A program made the translations under genes and the position numbers. Positions 56,514 to 64,000 of a stretch of 64,000 bases of DNA are shown here, in pieces; positions within the stretch are counted from its first letter, which is position 1; the number at the start of each line of letters is the position of its first letter. The notes beneath the pieces were generated by a model. It saw nothing but the letters and a program-made list of their open reading frames with translations. It was not told the DNA's origin and did not search any database. The stretch comes from Diaporthe sp. PMI_573 (lineage: Eukaryota; Ascomycota; Sordariomycetes; Diaporthales; Diaporthaceae): assembly GCA_021399435.1 (NCBI GenBank), contig JAJTUP010000015.1, positions 1,302,001-1,366,000 on the forward strand, written 5' to 3'.

Positions 56514-58537
56514 TCACCTGTGACCAAACAACATGATGTCTTCGTCTTCGTTGTCATCGTCCTCTTCATTCTCCGAGTCCTCGGCGTCTGTGTCGTCTTC
56601 GTAGTCATCATCGTCCTCGCTCTCAGGCCCGCTTCGGGCCTCGCCTCCCCAGAAGTCGAGTTCCTCGTCATCGTCCTCATCGATCGCGGCATATGTCTCC
56701 GGAACTGCTTGCGTATGTAGGCCAGTCGCGTTTGCGGCATCTTGGCTCAAGCTGTATTGTACATGAGGAGGATTTATGTGCAGTCCCGAGGCAGAGCTTG
56801 ACCCATTGGCGCGGTCCTGTAATGAGTGCTGGGGTTGCGCTAGGGTCGCTGAAGTCGCTGGGGCTGGATGGGTAGGTGGAGGTGCTTGCTCACTCTCGGC
56901 CCTCTCGCCGGGCATCTCAGACCGCTCTAGTTCGACTGTGTTATACGAGCGGCAAATTTGACAACGCAAGCCCAAGAAATGGTACTGTGTGGTGCATTTC
57001 GCCGAGCAGTCGTTGCAGAGGATGGTCGATGTGACGTTCTTGAATTCTTCCGGCATCGGCTGCTCGCGGATGATGTTCGCCAGGTTTGTGAACAGCGCCT
57101 CCATGTTCACGATGCTCTTGCTGCAGATCGGGCACTTGTAGGAGGAGGCCATATACTCATTGAAGCAGGTCCTGTGGATTGAGTGACCACAGTCCATGAA
57201 AATGACGGTCTTGTGTGAGGCAAACATATTCTCGCCGCAGATAGGACAGTCGGCGTCTGTTGCACGTTCTATGCATTTGTGATTGTTAGTCTGTGTGATA
57301 GATATGCATGCGCGGCAGGTCTGTGTGTTGGAAAGTTAGCAGCGCTCATGAACTGGCGAGGGCCTCGCCGAGGTGTGCATACCTTGCAGTGGAAGAAGTC
57401 CTTGTCCAGCCCGTGCCCAACCCGGCAAATACCACAGTCGTCACAGTGATATATGGGCTTGTTCACGTCGTCACTCCACAATCTGCAGACGTTGCAATAG
57501 TATTGAGCCGCACACTCGCCACAGTTCACACAGGTATCGGATGCCTTTTGCGCATAACCACACAGCATGCACAGCATGTGTTTGGTCATCTTCCGGGGCA
57601 ATATGTGCTCCTCGGCCTCATCATGGCACAGCCTGCAGGTGTACCATTTCTCGCAGGCCGCACACTGGAGCTTGACATTGCGCCTGTAGTGTAAGCAGCC
57701 CAACAATCGAGTTTCGGCACCGTCGGCATCCTCGGCCTTCCCAGCGTCATCTTCCAAGTCATCCTCGTAATTGAGAATGGCGGTGGCGGGCACATATGTA
57801 GGTCGGCGGTCTTCCTCTGAGACGTAGAGTCTGGCCCTCTCCTCGAGCCCAGTCCAGGATTTGAGCGTCTCCAGCGCTGAGACCCCGAAGCCGATATCCC
57901 GAGACGTCGAAGCCGAGGCATTCTCAGTGGGGGGCACGGGGGTCGCGGGTTTCCCCTCAGCGACTGTCTTGGCGAGCCTGGCGCTAGTATAGTTTTCGGT
58001 GAGGAGTTGCTGTGTGAGATATCTCTTCTGGTCGAAGGTGATATTGCTAGACTGTATGCTGAGGATCCGGCGCCGCATGGCCCGCATGCCGTCGTCCGCA
58101 GGTAGCCTACGGGACTCCATCTCGGCCTGTGCGCTGGCGTCGATGGTACCGTCGGGCTCAGCGGCGCTCTCCGTGTCGGACAGCTCACGGCGCTCCATTT
58201 CGAGTCGTAGGGGAGCAATTGAGGGAACGGTCAAGGGTCGGGATAGTTCATCGGTGGCGGGAGCAGTCACTCCCCTTCGCATCTGGGGGATGAGAAGAGG
58301 TGGGGACCTGGCACCAAGGGCTATGTCGGGGGTTCTTGTGAACCTTCCGAGGCTTGGGAAAGGGGATGAAGGACCGTCGCATTCGGCGATGGCGTCGCCA
58401 TTTTCCTCTGGGTAGTCGCCCCGTGAGAAGGGATGACGGGGCTCGGGCGAAGGGCCCGCGGTGAAAGGGCTCGAGAAGCGACGGACGACGGTCCGGGTGA
58501 CGGGATTGATGATGTAGTCGGATACTAGGGATGACAT
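56514..58537 (-). CDS. CHY zinc-finger and RING ubiquitin ligase, RCHY1/Pirh2-like
   Basis: Predicted E3 ubiquitin ligase. Exons are 58537-57383 and 57320-56514, giving 653 residues. The first about 275 residues are disordered. Then come the CHY zinc finger (GCLHYRRNVKLQCAACEKWY, CRLCHDEAEEHILPR), the CTCHY finger (CNVCRLWSDDVNKPIYHCDD, CGICRVGHGLDKDFFHCK|TC), and a RING-H2 (DADCPICGENMF, FMDCGHSIHRTCFNEYM, YKCPICSKSI). A zinc ribbon with CNDCSAKCTTQYHFLGLRCQ closes the core. This is the full RCHY1 domain set. Animal Pirh2 is about 260 residues, so the long N-terminus and the very acidic C-terminal tail (about 30 Asp/Glu ending DEDIMLFGHR) are fungal additions. The intron lies inside the Cys-rich core and joins CK|TC in phase 0. 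Substrates are unknown. Confidence 0.93.
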
Positions 58538-61294
58538 TTGGAACCTGGTCGGGCAGGGCGATGCGGAAGTGAGCGGCAGCCCATATGAGGTGCCTCACAG
58601 AGACCCCAGGAGGATATGCGGCGGGGCCACAACGATAGGCCAGGTTCGGCAGTTTGGACGGGGATTATGGCAAATGGCACCCAAAAAGTCAATCTGCTAA
58701 TCCGGGAAATGGTGGTATGTAAGTCAGTCAGTCTACTGCGTAGGTGTGCAGGCTGGGCAGTTAGTTGGCAGGGTACGTTCAGATCTTTAATGTCGCAGCC
58801 CATCCTAGCTCCTAGCCCCTAGCACCCAGCTTCGGGGGAAAGCCAGGTGGTCTCGGCCCAGCGCCGCCACGGTGGTAGTGCTGGGGTATGTGCCTTAGGA
58901 ACCTTGGAAGGTGGGAACCTCAAGTCAGCCCAAAATGCACTAAAATGGACGACCCCAGCTCGTCACATGCTGCCAGACTGACGCTCGAATATCTCCCGGG
59001 CACTCCGTACCCATTGTCAGAGCACCCTTTCCGCATGCAGCCCCCTTGGCTCCTGACCTCTGGCGCTCACAGATGAAGCGAGTAGGCTCTGCTCTTTCCT
59101 CAGAATAATCAATACACTCGCGTAAGACGGTCTGCCGGGGCTTTCTGCCTACCCACTTGAAGCCTCCGGCGCCGTTGACGCTCCGGGTGTTCTCTTATAT
59201 ATATATACCGTGACAGACTGCTTGGTGTGTACGGTACAAAGTATATATATACCATGTGGGCCAGCTAGGTAGGCACTTTACGGTGTCCTTCTCTCTACCT
59301 CCTGTAAGGGGTATTTGACCATGGGCAGACTACCTAGGTAGTCTTCTGTGGATTTCTGCCCGACGTGTCCCAAACAGGTTAGTCAGCGGCTCACCTCTGA
59401 TCTGTTCACACCTCACCTATGCTTATTTTAGTGACGCTCAGTGTACAAATCACCTCGACCACTCCTCTGGCCCCAACGTACGCCGAAGCCAGCTAGTCCC
59501 CTTTCTCAATCGATCCACTTTATGCGACTGTCACCACGCGCCATACGCCAGGATTCTGGCGACCTCTGCCAGAACAATGGCTGTGTGTGGGCCGACCCGC
59601 CGTTTGGTTGGCGTTATGATGCCAATGCTCAAAGCCAGGCTCATGGTACCCACCCGCCTTGTGGCCAGCACCATCGTCTAGGTGCTAGGAGAGGCAGGGG
59701 CAGTCCGACATGCAGGATGGCAACTAGGGACCTGAATGTAGTCTTCTCCTATCATAGTGTGTAACCAATAGTATAGCTTCATGAGTAGTCTCAATATCTG
59801 TCCTAATATCAGTCACCGTGTAAGTGCAGCTATCCGTGTAGATGCTGTATACCAGTATCGCATCACCATGGCTGCCACAAGCAATCGTATATAGTACTTT
59901 CCTTTCAGGTATACGGTGGACAGAGGGGGAAGCAAGGCGACTGATGACGATATACGCTCGAACACAAGCGTGCAATTGGTCTCCATTGCGAACTATTGTA
60001 TAGCTTCGTTACGGTAAGTTTGACATCCATGGGATGAAAACATTCAACAAAGGTGAAAATTCGGCCAGTAGTCTCATTGATGACGTCCACAATTTGTCTT
60101 GGAGTGAGAGCCTCCTTCGCAGTAAGCAGTACGGTCTGTTGCTCGAAGCCACCGCGGACTATGAGGCGAACTCTATATCCAACTCAGCTTAATACACATC
60201 GCATGATTATATTGCTGCGGAAATCTAGACTAGGCTTCAACTGGTCATCATCCATGGCATCAGACTCCAAATAGATGCCACACAGCCGTATCTCTGCGGA
60301 TTTCGATGGTCTTCCTACTTGCTGCTTGCTGATATTGGCAGTAACGCAAATTTGCTGCGGGAAAGAAAGAGCGGATAGGGGACTGCCGCCGGCCCGGGGC
60401 AGCTCATGCCACCTGTGTCCGGGTCGTCAACCCAACATGCAGCTGGTGCCAACGGATGTGCCCCGAAGCTTTTGTTGTTTCCAAGATGCGTGAAGTGTCT
60501 TCTTCGATTGCTATGTATACTGTTGTTGCTCTACAGAACGAGAGAACTTCACCCACATCGACTAATGTCGAGTCAAAGGACGAACCGCAGATACCCTTAA
60601 ACAATACTTGTGTGACTTGCTGCGACAACTACCACTTCCCTTTCTTGGTCACTGTCCAATCGGTCGCAGGTCATGTGGTGGGCTGCGCTTGCCCAGGGAT
60701 AAGCACCGTGTCTGGGCGTTCTTTACCTTGCGGATGAGGATGTGGCATGCGGAAACCTACTGTTTTCATCTGAAAGATACATTGCCTTACCCTTCTAGGG
60801 AACTTAGTGTTGTTCCGGCTTAATAGAGGAACTCAAAGAATACAAATAGTCCATGAGGATGTGCTCCAACGCGAAGACACGAAATAGGTGAAGCAACGGC
60901 TACCATGGTGGTACACATTCAACGCGCCGGTTTTTGCAGAGCGTGTCGAGCTTCAACGTCACTTCCTACTTCAGCCGCTGCTTGACTTACAGAACACACG
61001 TACCCAATTCTGACGTTGCGCACCCTAATTGTCGAGCCCCTTGCTGAGCACCTTCCCGAGACACGCGATGCTCCCGCTTGGCCATTTGTCATGTTCACGA
61101 CCTGCCGCCGTGACTTCCGTTCCAAATTTGCAAGTTGCTTTCGATCTGAGGAAACTGCGAAAGTCACGGTCATGGAATCAAAACATTGGCCCCCAGTCTG
61201 TTCCCTCTGTTTCTTCTCTTCTCTTTTTCTCTCCAGAGACGCAGAATTCATTGACTGATCCAACGCGCACATTCAAAGACCATTTCTTTTCAAA
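58538..61294. other. 2.8 kb gene-poor region with a palindrome and TA tracts
   Basis: No convincing gene. It contains two TATATATATA tracts (about 59195-59206 and 59241-59251), a perfect 18-nt palindrome (59327-59344) and, near the right end, a pyrimidine-rich leader before the ORF at 61295. Confidence 0.5.
59327..59344. repeat. Perfect 18-nt palindrome AGACTACCTAGGTAGTCT
   Basis: Each half is the exact reverse complement of the other. The core TACCTAGGTA is shared with the palindrome at 35130-35143. It may be a binding site or cruciform; no function is known to me. Confidence 0.7.
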
Positions 61295-61600
61295 ATGGCA
61301 TTCGACGACATTTTCCCCCATCTCGGCTCTGCCGGTTCTGCCTTCTCTGGACTTGAAGTCCTCTACCGCTTCTTTGCCTGGCTCTGGGCTAAAATATTCG
61401 GTGAACCTCAGGAGAGCACCCCTGAAGGCTTCTTGGCGCGTCCCTCCGCCACCTGGTCTGCCGTTCCTAATCTCCTTCTTGCCATCCTGAAGGTCCTGCT
61501 GGAGATCTCCGACCGCCTCCGTGAGATCAAAGAAGGCATAGACCGTTGTGGGCGCTGGCTCGAGCTGATTAATAACAGTTTGATCGGAAGAGCAGTTTGA
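61295..61600 (+). CDS. Small hypothetical protein
   Basis: A single-exon ORF of 101 residues, no family recognised. Support for coding: start context CAAAATGG, a CT-rich leader just upstream (about 61200-61235) as at other fungal genes, and strong use of C- or G-ending codons (GAC, TTC, CTC, GCC, CTG). The protein has two amphipathic or hydrophobic helices, SGLEVLYRFFAWLWAKIFG and NLLLAILKVLLEISDRLREI, and a short C-terminus with a Trp and a Cys. It has no signal peptide. A membrane-associating or helical-bundle protein is possible, but the function is unknown. Confidence 0.5.
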   Translation: MAFDDIFPHLGSAGSAFSGLEVLYRFFAWLWAKIFGEPQESTPEGFLARPSATWSAVPNLLLAILKVLLEISDRLREIKEGIDRCGRWLELINNSLIGRAV

Positions 61601-62341
61601 AGATGCTGGCATGGATCAGTCCAGTGGCTCCAAGCCTTAAAATCTATCAATGCTACCCCAGGGAACAGGCGAGCGGTCCGTCTCTCCTTGAAGAGTCCTG
61701 GCATTGCACATCGTCAGAGGCTGTGCTTCAGCGTTGTCGACACGCAGTTGCATCATCTTGCTGCCCTCGCCGGGCGATGGATGGCCATGGTGAACCCTTC
61801 GGGGCACTCCCTTGGTTCCCTAGCTATGGGACTGCATCTTGACGCGATGCTAGGGCTCAGGGCCTCTGGCACTGCTAAGACAGTCCCGGTGTCTTTGTTT
61901 TGCATCTCATGTAAGTTATCCAACACCCCTTGCCGCCCATGTTATCACATTGCTGACATGGGTTTTCCATATGTGTCCCATGCCAACTGGTCGAACGAAG
62001 AGGAGAGGTCAAGGCATTTGTCTCCTGGATTGGATGGGTCCCCACCCGGGTGGTTGGGATAAAGCATGTAACACATCGTTGTTGTCTTCTGGTCACAGGT
62101 GTGTGTGTTCATGTAGTTGTCTGTCCATGTAACTGGCTTTCCATGTATTTATCTCGTCTCGGATCAATTCCTGGGCACATTATGCCTCAAGCTTTGAACC
62201 CTGCTTTCATCCCAACCTGCTGTCGTCCCAACCTACTGCTGTGTTCTTCCCCTTGTCTATGAGAGTAGTCCTTAGGCGATCGTTGTCACTTGGAGCCATC
62301 TCCAATACCAGTACTAGTGGTACAAATAAATCACCGGTGAC
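61601..62341. other. Intergenic, convergent 3' regions
   Basis: Between the facing ends of the small ORF and the F-box gene. Nothing coding-like is seen. Confidence 0.45.
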
Positions 62342-63487
62342 TTAAACAGCATCCCAGCGAGCTCGTACAGACCCTTGGGCATAAGGCCCGTTCTCACATC
62401 GCTTTGCGAGTAGCTGAACATCAAGATCATCCTGAGTGAAAGCTGGGAGCTCTGTTGCGTATGTGAGCCATTTCCAGTCGAATTGTGAGCGACAAGGGCC
62501 GAGTTGATGGTATGCAATGATAATAATATCCCATGCCTCGTTTGTATACTTGGTATACATATACGGATCAAGATCAAAACCACCCACTTTTGTAGGTTCA
62601 TCAACACAATTGAATACTCTTCGACGTGTTGTGATACTATAGTCTGTGAGGCAGATATAACAGGACCCCTGTACGTCCTGATATTTCCTGAGTCTCTGGG
62701 AGTCCTCGGGTCCCAGTTCTGGGATCATGATTCGTTGTGGCTTTGCGTAGAAATGACGCCCCTGGACCCACTGCCTGTAAGGCATTGCGCTTGAATTCCC
62801 TTTCAAACGCGTTCTTGGTGGGTGTGTTGTGAGATGATGACAAATTCCGTGGTCATGGCTCTGAAGCGCTCGGCGGTTATCAGCACCCGTTCCGGTAAGA
62901 GAGAGTGTATGTGATACGGAGAGAAAGAGTTCGTCCTGAATAATTCTTGCTGTGAAATTGATCTCCCAACTGTTGCGGCGGGCAGAAACGTTAAAGCTGC
63001 CAGCAAGCTGTTCCAAGCTTAGTCCCCCTCCAAGGAGATGCTTATTCATGGCGAGACGGGCAAGATGAAAGCGAACGTAGAATGTATCGTATACTGTAAC
63101 CATCGGCTTGCAAGGGGCATTGAATTTGTCTTCATATCCTGGCTTCCACCATTGAGAGAAACGATGGAGGGTTTGGCAAGGTTGACAGAAGAAGAGCTGC
63201 TTGCTGAGGTCTCTCTCCAGCAGCCGGAGTAGGTCTTCCAGCTGGGGCCCCTGTAGCCTGTTCCTCGGAAATATGGGGCCGAATAGGGAAGTACAAGTGA
63301 GTGCAAGGGCGACTGCTGATGCTGACGGAAGCCAGTCCGAGATTTCTAGTAACAGCTCCACAGGTAGTTGGAGGAGCAGTGATTGTGCCTGAGAGCTGCG
63401 ACTTGGGTGAAGGTGTAGGAGACGCATGCATATGGATCCCATATGTCTCCAACCTCTGAAGACTCCGAAAAGAAAGCCTCCCTCCAT
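62342..63487 (-). CDS. F-box domain protein
   Basis: A single-exon gene of 381 residues from the first ATG in frame (MEGGFLFGVFRGWRHMGS). The frame stays open upstream to 63541 but only with a TTG, so an upstream exon cannot be excluded. The F-box, about residues 40-75, reads LLLQLPVELLLEISDWLPSA and VALALTCTSLFG; such proteins recruit substrates to SCF ubiquitin ligases through Skp1. Downstream are a conserved CxxC-x-H patch (FFCQPCQTLHRFSQWW) and GSCYICLTDYSI, which are found in many uncharacterised filamentous-fungal F-box proteins of this type. No leucine-rich repeats or WD repeats are seen. These genes belong to large, fast-evolving families, in keeping with the gene-poor setting. Confidence 0.8.
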   Translation of the reverse strand: MEGGFLFGVFRGWRHMGSICMRLLHLHPSRSSQAQSLLLQLPVELLLEISDWLPSASAVALALTCTSLFGPIFPRNRLQGPQLEDLLRLLERDLSKQLFFCQPCQTLHRFSQWWKPGYEDKFNAPCKPMVTVYDTFYVRFHLARLAMNKHLLGGGLSLEQLAGSFNVSARRNSWEINFTARIIQDELFLSVSHTLSLTGTGADNRRALQSHDHGICHHLTTHPPRTRLKGNSSAMPYRQWVQGRHFYAKPQRIMIPELGPEDSQRLRKYQDVQGSCYICLTDYSITTRRRVFNCVDEPTKVGGFDLDPYMYTKYTNEAWDIIIIAYHQLGPCRSQFDWKWLTYATELPAFTQDDLDVQLLAKRCENGPYAQGSVRARWDAV

Positions 63488-64000
63488 TTCGAATGGGCTG
63501 CTGAAGTCAGGGGTGGGCTTGAAAGCTGGTTGTGGCGTCAATTTGCAGACTCACTTCAAGTGTGGCGAGCGCACTGATCCAGCTCACTCGTATCGATTCG
63601 AATTCCGAGGGAGGCAGGGAAAGGTCAACTTACACTGCGGCTGTGGATTCCGCGGATTTTAATGCTGGGATCGCGTCGAGTGACTACAATGGTTTTCGTT
63701 GGGCAGCCGATCGCCCAAGCGTTAGTACGATCTTGGGATACTAAGTGCTTCAGTCGACAGTTCTAGCTTGACACCAGCGCCCAGAATGACAGGCTAGGGG
63801 AGGTTTTGCGCTCGGCTGCATGCTAAGTTTCTGCCGGCTTCCCGGCTTCTCACCTGTAGACACGGACTCGCACCCAATTAGTGGAGCTGATAGCTGCGGA
63901 GTCTGAATGGAAGACAATGTCAGGCGGCAGATTGTTGACTGGTGTCGAGTTAACTACTTAGTGAACCATAGCAGGAGCAGGCGGGAAACTGCGCGCAGCA
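63488..64000. other. Terminal region upstream of the F-box gene
   Basis: Probably the promoter of the F-box gene. No ORF at the window edge is supported. Confidence 0.45.

Noticed and set aside
63488..63541. N-terminal extension of the F-box ORF
   Set aside because: The upstream start would be TTG; the first ATG in frame is at 63487.

Overview
The window is nuclear DNA from a filamentous ascomycete, most likely a Sordariomycete. The genes carry short introns (about 50-170 nt) with GTRNGT donors, CTRAC/CTRAT branch points and YAG acceptors. Their products match fungal families: a NUC-2/PHO81-type SPX-ankyrin protein, a DASH complex subunit, an RRN6-like Pol I factor and a DUF2293 protein. I see no bacterial, viral or organellar genes, no CRISPR array and no convincing tRNA. 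I rebuilt 25 protein-coding genes by hand from frame, splice signals and family knowledge; these models have no transcript support.

Layout. 0.2-11.5 kb: VPS29 (retromer), shugoshin SGO1 divergent from DASH subunit DAD2, a protein with three TPX2-like repeats, and a membrane-anchored type-B carboxylesterase. 12.7-21 kb: a Mid2-like Ser/Thr-rich membrane protein and a second single-pass membrane protein, separated by a 4.7 kb stretch without a convincing gene. 23.2-30.3 kb: a DHX35-like DEAH helicase, a DUF2293 protein and ESCRT-III subunit VPS20. 30.3-39.6 kb: a sparse, accessory-looking stretch with an intact solo LTR flanked by a 5 bp target duplication, a small secreted cysteine-containing protein, and a Cue5-like ubiquitin-binding protein. 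39.6-58.5 kb: a dense housekeeping block with NUC-2/PHO81, a four-helix membrane protein, COA1, mitoribosomal uL3m, JLP2/CCDC25, a PITH-domain protein, RRN6, SPC25, MOZART1 and a CHY/RING ubiquitin ligase. 58.5-64 kb: sparse again, with one small novel ORF and an F-box protein.

Chromosome-segregation and spindle functions recur: SGO1, DAD2, SPC25, MOZART1 and the TPX2-like protein. Membrane traffic and ubiquitin functions (VPS29, VPS20, Cue5-like, CHY/RING, F-box) and mitochondrial functions (COA1, uL3m) also recur. Many genes form divergent pairs sharing 340-780 bp promoters.

The most unusual structures are: (1) a one-nucleotide exon in JLP2, forced by frame and conserved protein sequence; (2) a NUC-2 start codon split by an intron, so that unspliced RNA reads AUG-UAA; (3) a dispersed 15-nt-period minisatellite family at up to four intergenic sites; (4) a solo LTR with two strong hairpins; (5) a small secreted protein whose fourth cysteine comes from a 12-nt last exon; (6) a 4.7 kb gene desert with a G-quadruplex-type tract.
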